In this document: positions 16,200 through 25,457 of the stretch, in pieces
How positions within the stretch are numbered: position 1 is the first letter of the stretch
Layout: each line of letters starts with the position of its first letter
Assembly: GCF_001667925.1 (NCBI RefSeq)
Contig: NZ_LZJR01000154.1
Coordinates: forward strand, 1-64,000
DNA length: 64,000 nucleotides
Reading direction: 5' to 3'
Origin: Mycobacterium sp. E2479
GTDB taxonomy: Bacteria > Actinomycetota > Actinomycetes > Mycobacteriales > Mycobacteriaceae
Program-made: the position numbers and the translations under genes
Notes under the pieces: generated by a model
What the model was told of the DNA's origin: nothing
Seen by the model: the letters and a program-made list of their open reading frames with translations, nothing else
Database searches by the model: none

Positions 16200-18218
16200 A
16201 TGACGACGGCTACGCCCCGCACGCCCGGGAGGCGCGCGGCATCGGGGCCGGCCCGGGCCGCCAACCGCTGGGACTTTTTCACCCGAAGCTCGCAGCAGTC
16301 GCAGAATCCTTGGAACCCGCTGTGGGCCATGATGATCGGCTTTTTCATGATCATGGTCGACTCGACCATCGTCGCCATCGCGAACCCGACCATCATGGCC
16401 AGCTTGCGCATCGGCTACGACACCGTCGTCTGGGTGACCAGCGCCTACCTGCTGGGCTACGCGGTCGTGTTGCTGGTAGCCGGGCGCCTCGGTGACCGGT
16501 TCGGTCCCAAGAACCTCTACCTGATCGGGCTGGTCGTATTCACCGTTTCCTCGGTGTGGTGCGGGTTGGCCAGCAGTGCCGCGGTCCTGATCGCGGCACG
16601 CGTCGTACAGGGCGTCGGCGCGGGGCTGCTCACGCCGCAGACCCTGTCGACCATCACCCGGATTTTCCCGTCGGAGCGCCGCGGTGTCGCGGTGAGCCTG
16701 TGGGGCGCCACTGCCGGTGTCGCCAGCCTGGTGGGCCCGCTGGCCGGCGGTGTCCTGGTCGACGGGCTGGGCTGGAAGTGGATCTTCTTCGTCAACGTCC
16801 CCATCGGTGTCATCGGCCTGGTGTTGGCGTATTGGCTGATTCCGGTGCTGCCCACCCAGTCGCATCGTTTCGACCTGATCGGGGTCGCGCTGTCTGGTGC
16901 CGGCATCTTCCTGATCGTATTCGGGTTGCAGCAGGGGCAGGCCGCGCACTGGCAACCCTGGATCTGGGCGTTGATAGTCGCTGGCGTCGGGTTGATGACG
17001 GCCTTCGCGTTCTGGCAGTCGCTGAACGCCGACGAGCCGCTGATTCCCTTGGCGATCTTCGGTGACCGAGATTTCACCCTGTGCAACGTCGGGGTCGCCA
17101 TCATCTCGTTCACCGCGACGGCCATGATGCTGCCGCTGACTTTCTACGCCCAGGCCGTGTGCGGGCTCTCACCGACGCGCTCGGCGCTGCTGATCGCACC
17201 GATGGCGATTGCGAATGGCGTTTTCGCGCCGTTCGTCGGCAGGCTCGTCGACAAGTACCATCCGCAGCCCGTGCTCGGCTTCGGCTTCTCGATGCTGGCC
17301 ATCGCGCTGACCTGGATCACCTTCGAGATGTCACCGACGACACCGATCTGGCGGCTGGTGTTGCCGTTCTTCGCGATGGGGGTCGGGATGGCGTTCGTGT
17401 GGTCGCCGCTGACCGCCACCGCGACGCGTAACCTGCCGGCGCATTTGGCCGGCGCGGGCTCGGCGGTATACAACTCCGTGCGCCAGCTCGGTGCTGTGCT
17501 CGGCAGCGCCGGTATGGCCGCGTTCATGACGTGGCGGATAAGCGATGAGATGCCGCGGCAGCCGTCCGGCGAGGCCACCGGCGAGGACACGCTCACCTTG
17601 CAGTTGCCCGGGTTCCTTCGCGAACCGTTCGCGGCCGCGATGTCGCAATCGGTGCTGCTGCCGGCGTTCATCGCGCTGTTCGGGATCATCACCGCACTGT
17701 TCCTGGTGGGCTTCGCGCCGTGGGCGGGCAAGGGCGATAACGGGGGTGGCGACGATCCCCTCGGGCCCGACGACGGCGTGATCGACGACGACTACGACGA
17801 CGACCAGTACGTAGAGTTGGTCCTGGTGCGCGAGCCCGACGCACGGTGGGGAAGCCATCCGCAGCCGCCCCGGCAGCGAATTGATCGTCCGCAACCGGCG
17901 CCCACCGGAGTGCCGCGCCGTGACCCCGCCGATTCGTGGCGCACGTCGCTCGGCGATTCCGCTGCGGCGTTTGAACCAATCGGCTACGCCCACAACGGGT
18001 CTCACGTGGACAACGGCAAACGCCTTCGCCAGGTGGCGGTGCGGCGCCCGCCCAAATCCCTCCCGCCCGGTGATCGGCTCACTAGGCCGCCACGCCGCCA
18101 GGTCAACGGCTCGGGGAGCCGGTACTTCCCCGAAGGCGAATCGCTGCGAGGTCAGCATCACCGCTCCGATCCCGATGACGACCCCACCGGTTCGGGCCGG
18201 CACTCGTCGACCGGCTAG
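16200..18218 (+). CDS. MFS drug-efflux-type transporter (Rv1250 type, 14 TMS) with long acidic-basic tail
   Basis: A 672-residue DHA2-type proton antiporter. Membrane segments begin at MMIGFFMIMVDSTIVAIANPTIM (motif D1 of 14-TMS pumps); motif A is in AGRLGDRFGPKNLYLIG and motif C-like GVGAGLLTPQ follows. The core ends near residue 510. The last 160 residues are hydrophilic: an acidic stretch (DDGVIDDDYDDDQY) and a Pro/Arg-rich tail. I recall Mtb Rv1250 as 579 residues, so the tail is longer here. The ATG at 16200 follows GAGGTGGGGTGG. Substrate unknown. The stop is 4 nt from the convergent nuclease-helicase. Confidence 0.88.
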   Translation: MTTATPRTPGRRAASGPARAANRWDFFTRSSQQSQNPWNPLWAMMIGFFMIMVDSTIVAIANPTIMASLRIGYDTVVWVTSAYLLGYAVVLLVAGRLGDRFGPKNLYLIGLVVFTVSSVWCGLASSAAVLIAARVVQGVGAGLLTPQTLSTITRIFPSERRGVAVSLWGATAGVASLVGPLAGGVLVDGLGWKWIFFVNVPIGVIGLVLAYWLIPVLPTQSHRFDLIGVALSGAGIFLIVFGLQQGQAAHWQPWIWALIVAGVGLMTAFAFWQSLNADEPLIPLAIFGDRDFTLCNVGVAIISFTATAMMLPLTFYAQAVCGLSPTRSALLIAPMAIANGVFAPFVGRLVDKYHPQPVLGFGFSMLAIALTWITFEMSPTTPIWRLVLPFFAMGVGMAFVWSPLTATATRNLPAHLAGAGSAVYNSVRQLGAVLGSAGMAAFMTWRISDEMPRQPSGEATGEDTLTLQLPGFLREPFAAAMSQSVLLPAFIALFGIITALFLVGFAPWAGKGDNGGGDDPLGPDDGVIDDDYDDDQYVELVLVREPDARWGSHPQPPRQRIDRPQPAPTGVPRRDPADSWRTSLGDSAAAFEPIGYAHNGSHVDNGKRLRQVAVRRPPKSLPPGDRLTRPPRRQVNGSGSRYFPEGESLRGQHHRSDPDDDPTGSGRHSSTG

Positions 18219-18222
18219 GCGG

Positions 18223-21200
18223 TCACCGCAGATCGCGCTGGGTGAGCGCCAGGAAGGCGCCCAAATCGATCAGGCCCGCGGGTGTGGCGGGCAGATACTC
18301 CGTCAGCGACGGGGAGCGCACGACCACGGCCGCGTACTGGGCGCGGCTTACCGCGACGTTGAGCCGGTTCCTGTTGAGCAGGAAGGACATTCCGCGGGGC
18401 ACCGCGTCCACGGATGACACTGTCATCGAGATGTAGACCACCGGCGCCTGTGCGCCCTGGAACTTGTCGACCGTCCCCACCCGCACTCCGGCGAGCCCCG
18501 CGGCGGTCAACCGATGACGTAGCAGCGCGACCTGGGCGTTGTAGGGCGCCAGCACCAACACATCGGTGGCGGCCAACCCCCTTGTGCCGTGTTCGTCGGT
18601 CCACGCCGCGCCGAGCAGCTGGTTGATCTCGGCGGCGATCGCATCGGCCTCCTCGGGACTTTCGGTCGAATTGCCTTGATGCTCAACCGAAAGCAGTTTC
18701 ACACCGGGTTGACATCCGTCGAGGCGGCGGGCGGCGGTGCACTCATGCGAATGCAGCCTGTCCTCGTAGGAGAGCGCCGAAACCGCTGCGCAGACGGCCG
18801 GGTGCATGCGGTAGGTGAGGTTTAGGAAGTAACCGCGTTCGTCGGACAGGGTGCGCTGGCCGTCGACCAGCCAGTCCAGCGCGGAAACGTCTACCGGCTC
18901 GGGATGAGTGCCCTGGCTGACCTGCGGCAACTGCTGAGGATCTCCGAGCAGCAACAGGTTTGCGGCGGACGGGGCCACGGCGATGGTGTTGGCCAGACAG
19001 AACTGGCCTGCTTCGTCGATTACCAGGAGATCTAGGCTTCCCGGCGGCACCCGATTGGCGTTGGCGAAATCCCATGCCGTTCCGCCGATCACGCATCCCG
19101 GGGTGTCAGCGAGGAACGCGGCGTAGGCGCCGCCGTCAATCTCCCGCCAGCGCGGGGCTCGGTGGTCGTTGCGCTTCTTCGCGATCCGTTGCGGATCCAG
19201 ACCGGCATCGATTACACAGTCCAGCAGGTTTTCCACGGTGGCGTGCGACTGCGCGATCACACCCACCTGCCAGCCATGCTCGGTGACCAGGTCGTGGATT
19301 ACCCGCGCCGCGGTGTGCGTCTTGCCGGTGCCCGGCGGACCGTGCACTGCCAGGTATGACGAATCCAGATCGAGTAGCGCGGCGGTGATATCGGCGACAA
19401 TGTCGTCGCTACGGGGGAGGGGAGTGCCGCCCCGCGCGCGGGGCGCGCCCCGCAGCAGCACGTCGATGATCGCGCTGCGCGGCAGTTGCGGCAATCCGGC
19501 CGCCACCCCGGCCGCGGTTGCCTCGATTGACTCCCGTAGCGCCGTCGTCGGGATGGGCGGACCTGGAGTCAGCGCGAACGGCAACTGGTGAAAAGTCTTG
19601 CCATCGGCGCCAACTCGTTCGAGTACCACCACTTCGGTGGGGACCGCTGGATCGTCGGCCTCAATGACCGAGACCCGCCCGGCCGCCCGCCGGTCGGGGC
19701 TCTCGGTCATGCCGGGCGGGGCCGGAGGGTGGTAGAGGGCAAAGACATCGCTCTTCAAGTCGCCGCGCGCCAGTTCGCCGCGCAGTTGCAGCCGCCGCTG
19801 CGGTTTACGCGCGCGTGGTGGCGTGTGCCAGTCGACGCTGACCGACGCGTGCTCGACGACGAACACGTCGGTGTCATCCGCCCACTCGTCGATGGGAAAG
19901 TTCAACCGGTCGAAGTGCGCCCACCAGAAGGGCTTGTCCTCGCGCCGGTGGTAGCCGCGCGCCGCGGCCAGTAGCCCTACGGCCGTCTGCTGGGGGGTGC
20001 GGACGTCGACGCCGGCGGCTCCCGTAAACCTCGACAACGTCACCGCCAGTTGGTCGCGGTCGTCGACAGTGTTGCCGTCGGCCACGGGCTGAGCGCCGAT
20101 CGGTACCACGCCGGATTCGTAGGCGCGCAACATCAACCAATTCCGCAATTCCTGGGTCGAGCGGCAGTCGTAGTGGTTGTAGTCCTCGATCTCCTTGAGC
20201 ACCGATGCGGCCTCGTCGCCGCGGCCGTCTGCCTGCAGTTCGCAGTATCGTGCGTAGGAGGTGATCGAACCGGTGGCCGTGGTCACGTCACCCACGCGCA
20301 GTTGAGCCCCCATGTAGAGAGGCTCTAGCGCCTTGAGACTGAATGACTCCGCACCCACCCGAATGCTCCTGCGCACCAACGGGTAAAGATCGACCAGCGT
20401 GCCGCTGCGCAGTAGTTCGTCGACTTCGTCCTCGCCCACTCCATAGCGACCGGCCAGTCGCAGCAGCGCGCTCTTCTCGTATGGCGCGTAGTGGTAGATG
20501 TGCATGTTGGGGCGGCGCTTGCGGCGCTTGGCCACCAGCGCCAAGAACTCGATCAGCGCCTTGCGTTCGTCGGCCCGGTTGTGCGCCCACAGCGGGCGAA
20601 ACTTGCCCATCGGGCCTGCTTCCAAAACACCGAACAGATATTCCAGGCCCCATTCACGTCCATCGGTGGTCCACAGCGGGTCGCCCTCGAAGTCGAAGAA
20701 CAGGTCCCCTGGGTCGGGCTCGGGTAGCAGGGCCAGCGGTTGCGGATCGATGACCTGGACCTGTGGGACGCCGGTTTCACGTTGGCGGACTTGTAGTTTG
20801 GCCTGGATAGCGAGTTTGTTCAGCACGCTGGTCGCCAGTCCAGGCACTGGTCCGCGAAGATCGGCCAGGTCGGCGACGGTGCTGATGCCGGCATCAAAGA
20901 GCTTGTCGCGCTGGCTTACTCGCAAACCGGCCACCAGCAGCACGTCGTCGGCCGCCCGCAGCTGCTCGAGGCACAGCGGGCAGTGAAAGCAGGCGGCCAC
21001 GCCCTCGTCGTCCCAGCGAACCGCGGCGCCGCCCGCGTAGTGCTCATCGAGGAGGCGCTGCAGGCGGGCGCGCTGCGAGCGGTACACCGGGATCAGGTCG
21101 CGAACCCGGTGCCGCACCGTGGTTCCATCGCCAAGGCGCAGCTCGGCCTCCGCAGCGACCGGGATGCCCGCGGCGGCCAACGCGTCGGCGTAGGCGGCCA

Positions 21201-21639
21201 GTTGCAACAGCGCGGTTACCTTAGCTGAGCGGGCCAGTTTGGTGTCCACGACCCGGTACCGTTCGTTCTCGCGCACCAGGAAGTCTGCGAAGCCGACGAA
21301 GCGGCCGTCGAACATGGCGGCTTGATACACCACGGGAGCGTGGTTGGCGACGGCGCGCCGAGTGGCGTCGGCGGCCGCCGCTAGGCCCGCGGGCGTGTAG
21401 GCCGGGCGGCCGATGATCGCGACGGCCGGCCCGTACCGGTCGCGCAGCGACGCGAGTTCGCGTCGCTCGTGTTCGCTACCGAGGTCAGCCGTCCGCGTGA
21501 GCAGTTCGTCCTCGACGGTGACGGGAGCGGGACCGCGGCCCAGCTTCGCGTCGAACTCCCGTAGTAGTGCGAATTCGCAGCGGGCGGCGGCGGCCAGATC
21601 CGATGCGCTGTACACGATGCTGTCGCCGGAGACCAACAC
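18223..21639 (-). CDS. Cas4/RecB-like Fe-S nuclease fused to SF1 helicase (Rv1251c, TM0106 family)
   Basis: A 1138-residue DNA-processing protein. The N-terminal third is a RecB-type nuclease: a lone Cys near residue 21, ...FADFLV and VVDTKLAR (the D-x-K core), and the cluster CFHCPLC near 215, which with the lone Cys could ligate an iron-sulfur cluster as in Cas4/AddB. An RNase H-like segment follows (DLFFDFEGDPLW). The C-terminal SF1B helicase has Walker A GPPGTGKTHTA, motif II LLVIDEAGQ, LLLGDPQQLPQ, and motif VI NRLNVAVSRAQ. The GTG at 21639, not the one at 21648, is chosen: the promoter -10 overlaps the latter, and 21639 gives the Mtb N-terminus and length. Confidence 0.9.
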   Translation of the reverse strand: MLVSGDSIVYSASDLAAAARCEFALLREFDAKLGRGPAPVTVEDELLTRTADLGSEHERRELASLRDRYGPAVAIIGRPAYTPAGLAAAADATRRAVANHAPVVYQAAMFDGRFVGFADFLVRENERYRVVDTKLARSAKVTALLQLAAYADALAAAGIPVAAEAELRLGDGTTVRHRVRDLIPVYRSQRARLQRLLDEHYAGGAAVRWDDEGVAACFHCPLCLEQLRAADDVLLVAGLRVSQRDKLFDAGISTVADLADLRGPVPGLATSVLNKLAIQAKLQVRQRETGVPQVQVIDPQPLALLPEPDPGDLFFDFEGDPLWTTDGREWGLEYLFGVLEAGPMGKFRPLWAHNRADERKALIEFLALVAKRRKRRPNMHIYHYAPYEKSALLRLAGRYGVGEDEVDELLRSGTLVDLYPLVRRSIRVGAESFSLKALEPLYMGAQLRVGDVTTATGSITSYARYCELQADGRGDEAASVLKEIEDYNHYDCRSTQELRNWLMLRAYESGVVPIGAQPVADGNTVDDRDQLAVTLSRFTGAAGVDVRTPQQTAVGLLAAARGYHRREDKPFWWAHFDRLNFPIDEWADDTDVFVVEHASVSVDWHTPPRARKPQRRLQLRGELARGDLKSDVFALYHPPAPPGMTESPDRRAAGRVSVIEADDPAVPTEVVVLERVGADGKTFHQLPFALTPGPPIPTTALRESIEATAAGVAAGLPQLPRSAIIDVLLRGAPRARGGTPLPRSDDIVADITAALLDLDSSYLAVHGPPGTGKTHTAARVIHDLVTEHGWQVGVIAQSHATVENLLDCVIDAGLDPQRIAKKRNDHRAPRWREIDGGAYAAFLADTPGCVIGGTAWDFANANRVPPGSLDLLVIDEAGQFCLANTIAVAPSAANLLLLGDPQQLPQVSQGTHPEPVDVSALDWLVDGQRTLSDERGYFLNLTYRMHPAVCAAVSALSYEDRLHSHECTAARRLDGCQPGVKLLSVEHQGNSTESPEEADAIAAEINQLLGAAWTDEHGTRGLAATDVLVLAPYNAQVALLRHRLTAAGLAGVRVGTVDKFQGAQAPVVYISMTVSSVDAVPRGMSFLLNRNRLNVAVSRAQYAAVVVRSPSLTEYLPATPAGLIDLGAFLALTQRDLR

Positions 21640-21646
21640 TGGAGCC

Positions 21647-21669
21647 ACTGTAGGTCAGCGCTCCGACAA
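21647..21669 (-). promoter_or_regulatory. RecA-independent DNA-damage (PafBC-type) promoter of the nuclease-helicase
   Basis: Reading the minus strand: TTGTCGGAG, 8 nt, TACAGT, 7 nt, then GTG at 21639. The consensus for RecA-NDp promoters is TTGTCRGTG-N8-TANNNT; only one position of the upstream box differs. Spacing makes the mRNA leaderless and fixes the start codon. Confidence 0.65.
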
Positions 21670-21699
21670 CAGGGCCGTGCCGGGCGGGCGTGCCCCGGA

Positions 21700-22290
21700 T
21701 CAGTGCGCGGGGGTGTTGCCGATCAGTTCGACCGCGTTGCCGTTCCAGTGGAATTTCACATCGGTGTTCAGGCCCTTGATCCCGCTGGGATAGGTCAGTG
21801 CCACGGTGTCGCCCGTCGTTTGCGCCGCGTCGACGCCGTTGAATCCATAGGTGTCGGGCACGCCCTGCGGGATGAATTGGCCGAGGTGGAACAGCACTGC
21901 GCGGGTGGTCGGACTCACTGCGTTGGTGTTGGCCTTGACGATGATCGCGGACAGCTGCGCGCACTGGTTGTAGTTGCCCGCCAGCGGTTCGGGGCTCCAG
22001 GGCTGCTGACTGCGCGGATCGCGAGGCAGCTCGGAGACCACCTTCGCGATGATGGGCGAGGCGAGGTTGACCGCGCAGGGATCAAGCGGAGGGGCGTTGC
22101 CGGGTGGCGCGGCCGCCGGGAGGGTGGCCGGAGCCGTGACGGACGCGGCAAAAGTGGTTCTGGCCTGGGGCGTCTTGGCGACGGTGGAGTCCCCCGAACC
22201 GCAGCCCGTCAGCGTGACGGCGAGTAGAACGACAGCGGCCGAGCCGGTCAGTGGCTCGGTACGACATGGCAACGACCACACATCGGGCAC
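21700..22290 (-). CDS. lprE: LprE lipoprotein
   Basis: A 196-residue putative lipoprotein with lipobox LTGC (Cys at residue 30) after the hydrophobic stretch SAAVVLLAVT. A Pro/Ala-rich linker (residues 38-68) leads to a conserved domain DPCAVNLASPIIAKVVSELPRD ... PEPLAGNYNQCAQLSAIIVKAN ... DTYGFNGVD. The cysteine pair (DPC, NQC) may form a disulfide. LppP/LprE family, extracytoplasmic; Mtb LprE is reported to modulate innate responses, but the biochemical role is unknown. The GTG at 22290 follows AAGG at suitable distance and matches the Mtb start (M-P-x-V-W-S). It lies upstream of and on the same strand as the nuclease-helicase. Confidence 0.85.
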   Translation of the reverse strand: MPDVWSLPCRTEPLTGSAAVVLLAVTLTGCGSGDSTVAKTPQARTTFAASVTAPATLPAAAPPGNAPPLDPCAVNLASPIIAKVVSELPRDPRSQQPWSPEPLAGNYNQCAQLSAIIVKANTNAVSPTTRAVLFHLGQFIPQGVPDTYGFNGVDAAQTTGDTVALTYPSGIKGLNTDVKFHWNGNAVELIGNTPAH

Positions 22291-22345
22291 CGTACCTTCA
22301 TGGGGTCCGCGGCTGCGGCAGGCACGGCCGGGTGTGCCGGCGATC

Positions 22346-22495
22346 ACCCGCAGCGCTCAACTCCGTTGAGCTCGCGATCACCACGGGGCCGTCTGGTGGT
22401 GACCCGCAGCGCTCAACTCCGTTGAGCTCGGATCACCACGGGGCCGTCTGGTGGTGACCCGCAGCGCTCAACTCCGTTGAGCTCGCGATCACCAC
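22346..22495. repeat. Tandem array (about 2.7 copies, 55-56 bp) of a nested palindromic element upstream of deaD
   Basis: Copies begin at 22346, 22402 and 22457 (periods 56 and 55; copy 2 lacks one C). Each copy has an inner palindrome GCTCAAC-TCC-GTTGAGC. GTGGTGA and TCACCAC form outer arms around copies 2 and 3. The array starts inside the 5' flank of lprE (56 nt from its start codon) and ends directly against the deaD -10. The ends (GGTGACCCGC and GCGATCACC) match the elements at 35242 and 44963. No coding frame is preserved through it. Likely a VNTR-type locus. Confidence 0.85.
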
Positions 22496-22501
22496 TAGAC
22501 T
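22496..22501 (+). promoter_or_regulatory. -10 element of deaD, abutting the repeat array
   Basis: TAGACT lies 9 nt before the ATG at 22511 and no ribosome site is visible, so the message is probably leaderless or nearly so. Any -35 contacts would fall inside the last repeat copy. Confidence 0.45.
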
Positions 22502-22510
22502 CCTTGGACG

Positions 22511-24214
22511 ATGACCCCCTCGGACAGCTCGACTGAAGCTGCCTTACCGACGTTTGCCGACCTGCAGATCAATCCCTCGGTCTTGCGGGCGATCGCCGAC
22601 GTCGGCTATGAGTCGCCCACCGGCATTCAGGCGGCGACGATTCCGGCGCTGATGGCGGGCTCCGACGTCGTCGGGCTGGCCCAGACCGGCACTGGCAAGA
22701 CCGCCGCGTTCGCGATCCCGATCCTGTCCAAGATCGACGTCACCAGCTCCGCCACCCAGGCGCTGGTGCTCGCCCCCACCCGGGAACTGGCCCTGCAGGT
22801 GGCCGAGGCGTTCAGCCGGTACGGGGCGCACCTGCCCAAGATCAACGTGCTGCCGATCTACGGCGGCTCCTCCTACAGCGTGCAGCTGGCCGGGCTGCGC
22901 CGCGGGGCACACGTAGTGGTCGGCACCCCGGGCCGGGTCATCGACCACCTCGAGCGCGGGACGCTGGATCTGTCCCACGTCGACTACCTGGTGCTTGACG
23001 AGGCCGACGAGATGCTCACGATGGGATTCGCCGAGGAAGTCGATCGCATACTGTCCGAAACCCCCGAGTACAAACAGGTGGCGTTGTTCTCCGCGACCAT
23101 GCCGCCGGCGATTCGCAAGATCACCACCAAGTACCTACACGATCCGCTCGAGGTCAGCACCAAAGCGAAAACCGCCACCGCCGAGAACATTTCGCAGCGT
23201 TACATCCAGGTCGCCGGTCCGCGCAAGATGGACGCGCTCACACGGGTTCTGGAAGTCGAGCCGTTCGAGGCGATGATCGTCTTCGTCAGGACCAAACAGG
23301 CCACCGAGGAAGTCGCGGAAAAGTTGAGGGCCCGAGGCTTTTCCGCGGCCGCCATCAACGGCGACATCCCGCAAGCCCAGCGCGAGCGCACCGTCGCCGC
23401 ATTGAAAGACGGCAGCATCGACATCCTGGTCGCCACCGACGTGGCCGCGCGCGGACTGGACGTGGAGCGGATATCGCACGTGCTGAACTACGACATCCCG
23501 CACGACACCGAGTCTTACGTGCACCGGATCGGGCGCACCGGTCGGGCCGGTCGCTCGGGAACCGCGCTGCTGTTCGTTTCCCCCCGCGAGCGCCACCTGC
23601 TGAAGGCGATCGAAAAGGCCACGCGGCAAACGCTCACCGAAACAGAATTACCCACCGTCGAGGATGTCAACGCGCAACGGGTGGCCAAATTCGCAGATTC
23701 CATCACCACGGCGCTGGGTTCACCCGGAATCGACCTGTTCCGCAAGTTGGTCCAGGATTACGAACGCGAGCACGACACCCCGATGGCCGACATCGCTGCC
23801 GCACTGGCCCTGCAATCCCGCGACGGTGAAGAATTCCTGATGGCGCCCGAACCGCCACCGGAGCGCCGCGAGCGGCGCACCGAGCGACGTGACCGTCCCG
23901 AAAGACCAAGAAATGCACAGCCATTGGCCACCTACCGCATCGCGGTGGGCAAGCGGCACAAGATCGGTCCGGGCTCGATCGTCGGCGCCATCGCCAACGA
24001 GGGTGGGCTGCATCGCAGCGACTTCGGCCACATCGCGATCGGGCCGGATTACTCTTTGGTGGAGCTGCCCGCAAAGTTGGGCAAATCGACGTTGAAAAGG
24101 CTTGAGCAGACCCGGATCTCGGGCGTTTTGATCAACCTTCAGCCGGAGCGCTCATCCGCCAACAAGCCCCGCGGCCGAGACGGTGGCAAGCCGCGCAGGA
24201 AACACGGCGGATGA
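22511..24214 (+). CDS. deaD: DEAD-box ATP-dependent RNA helicase DeaD/CsdA
   Basis: A 567-residue cold-shock-type RNA helicase for ribosome assembly and RNA turnover. Q-motif FADLQINPSVLRAIADVGYESPTGIQ at 14-39, Walker A AQTGTGKTA, PTRELALQ, DEAD in LVLDEADEML, SAT motif in FSATMPP, and helicase C with TDVAARGLDVERI and HRIGRTGRAGR. The C-terminus has an Arg/Glu-rich linker (about 445-470) and a DbpA-type RNA-binding domain (YRIAVGKRHKIGPGSIVGAIANEG). The Arg/Lys-rich end is typical. The acyltransferase start overlaps its stop (ATGA). Confidence 0.95.
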   Translation: MTPSDSSTEAALPTFADLQINPSVLRAIADVGYESPTGIQAATIPALMAGSDVVGLAQTGTGKTAAFAIPILSKIDVTSSATQALVLAPTRELALQVAEAFSRYGAHLPKINVLPIYGGSSYSVQLAGLRRGAHVVVGTPGRVIDHLERGTLDLSHVDYLVLDEADEMLTMGFAEEVDRILSETPEYKQVALFSATMPPAIRKITTKYLHDPLEVSTKAKTATAENISQRYIQVAGPRKMDALTRVLEVEPFEAMIVFVRTKQATEEVAEKLRARGFSAAAINGDIPQAQRERTVAALKDGSIDILVATDVAARGLDVERISHVLNYDIPHDTESYVHRIGRTGRAGRSGTALLFVSPRERHLLKAIEKATRQTLTETELPTVEDVNAQRVAKFADSITTALGSPGIDLFRKLVQDYEREHDTPMADIAAALALQSRDGEEFLMAPEPPPERRERRTERRDRPERPRNAQPLATYRIAVGKRHKIGPGSIVGAIANEGGLHRSDFGHIAIGPDYSLVELPAKLGKSTLKRLEQTRISGVLINLQPERSSANKPRGRDGGKPRRKHGG

Positions 24215-25362
24215 CGCTGTCCGAAGAGCAAGACGCCCAGGGCGGGCTCGAGCAGACCTCCCGCGTCGACCGGGTCGCCTCGCTGACCGGAATCCGCGCG
24301 GTCGCAGCGCTCCTCGTTGTCGGCACCCACGCGGCCTACACCACCGGCAAATACACGCACGGGTATTGGGGTCTGGTCGGTTCCCGGATGGAGATCGGGG
24401 TGCCGATCTTCTTCGTGCTCTCCGGCTACCTGTTGTTTCGTCCGTGGGTTAAGTCGGCGGCCGAGAGCCGCGTTCCGCCGTCGTTGAGTCGCTATGCGTG
24501 GCACCGCGTTCGACGAATCATGCCGGCCTACGTGATTACCGTGTTATTCGCCTATGTGTTGTACCACTTCCGCGATGCCGGGCCGAACCCCGGACACAGC
24601 TGGCTGGGGCTGGCACGCAATCTGACGCTGACGCAGATCTACTGCGACGGTTACCTGGGCAAGTATCTGCACCAAGGGCTGACTCAGATGTGGAGCCTCG
24701 CGGTGGAGGGCTCGTTCTACGTCGTGCTGCCGCTGCTGGCATACCTGCTGCTGGTGGTGATTTGCCGACGGCAGTGGCAACCGAAACTCGTGCTGGGTGC
24801 CCTGGCGGCAATGGCGTTGATCAGCCCGGCGTGGCTGGTCCTGGTGCACACCGATCACTGGTTTCCCGACGGCGCGCGGCTGTGGCTGCCTACCTATTTG
24901 GCCTGGTTCCTTGCCGGCATGATGCTGACCGTGTTGCAGGAGATGCGGCTGCGCGCGTACGGGTTCGTGGCCATACCTCTTGCGGTGATCTGCTATTTCA
25001 TCGTGTCCACGCCCATTGCCGGGGCGCCCACGACCTCCCCGGCGACAATGAGTGAAGCGTTGTTCAAGACGTGTTTCTATGCCGTCATCGCCGCACTTGC
25101 GGTGGCACCGCTGGCCCTGGGCGGCGCTCCAAGTATCCAAGGCTGGTATTCCCGAATACTGGCCAGCCGCCCGATGGTGTGGCTGGGAGAGATCTCCTAC
25201 GAGATCTTCCTGATCCATCTGATCACCATGGAATTCGCGATGGACTACATCGTTGGCGCGCGCGTTTACACCGGCTCGATGCTGTACCTCTACGTGGCGA
25301 CGGTGGTGGTGACCATCCCGTTGGCATGGCTGCTGCACCGGTTCACCCGCATCCGGGACTGA
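24211..25362 (+). CDS. Acyltransferase 3 family membrane protein (Rv1254 type)
   Basis: A 383-residue integral membrane O-acyltransferase of the OafA/acyltransferase-3 family, with about ten membrane segments. The N-terminal core is LTGIRAVAALLVVGTHAAYTTG (the catalytic-type His in GTHA) and a conserved Arg in RRIMPAY. MWSLAVEGSFYVVLP is the characteristic WSLxxE motif. It would transfer an acyl group from CoA to an extracytoplasmic glycan or glycolipid; the acceptor is unknown. The start overlaps the deaD stop, so it is translationally coupled to an RNA helicase with no obvious functional link. A strong hairpin follows at 25458. Confidence 0.88.
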   Translation: MTLSEEQDAQGGLEQTSRVDRVASLTGIRAVAALLVVGTHAAYTTGKYTHGYWGLVGSRMEIGVPIFFVLSGYLLFRPWVKSAAESRVPPSLSRYAWHRVRRIMPAYVITVLFAYVLYHFRDAGPNPGHSWLGLARNLTLTQIYCDGYLGKYLHQGLTQMWSLAVEGSFYVVLPLLAYLLLVVICRRQWQPKLVLGALAAMALISPAWLVLVHTDHWFPDGARLWLPTYLAWFLAGMMLTVLQEMRLRAYGFVAIPLAVICYFIVSTPIAGAPTTSPATMSEALFKTCFYAVIAALAVAPLALGGAPSIQGWYSRILASRPMVWLGEISYEIFLIHLITMEFAMDYIVGARVYTGSMLYLYVATVVVTIPLAWLLHRFTRIRD

Positions 25363-25457
25363 GTCGGCCGCCGCCCCGTCGGAGCACAGCCGGGCGCCGC
25401 GGTGCACCGTCCGTAACACCGACCCCGGGAGTCTCTGCGCGGCTGGAGAGGCGATTT

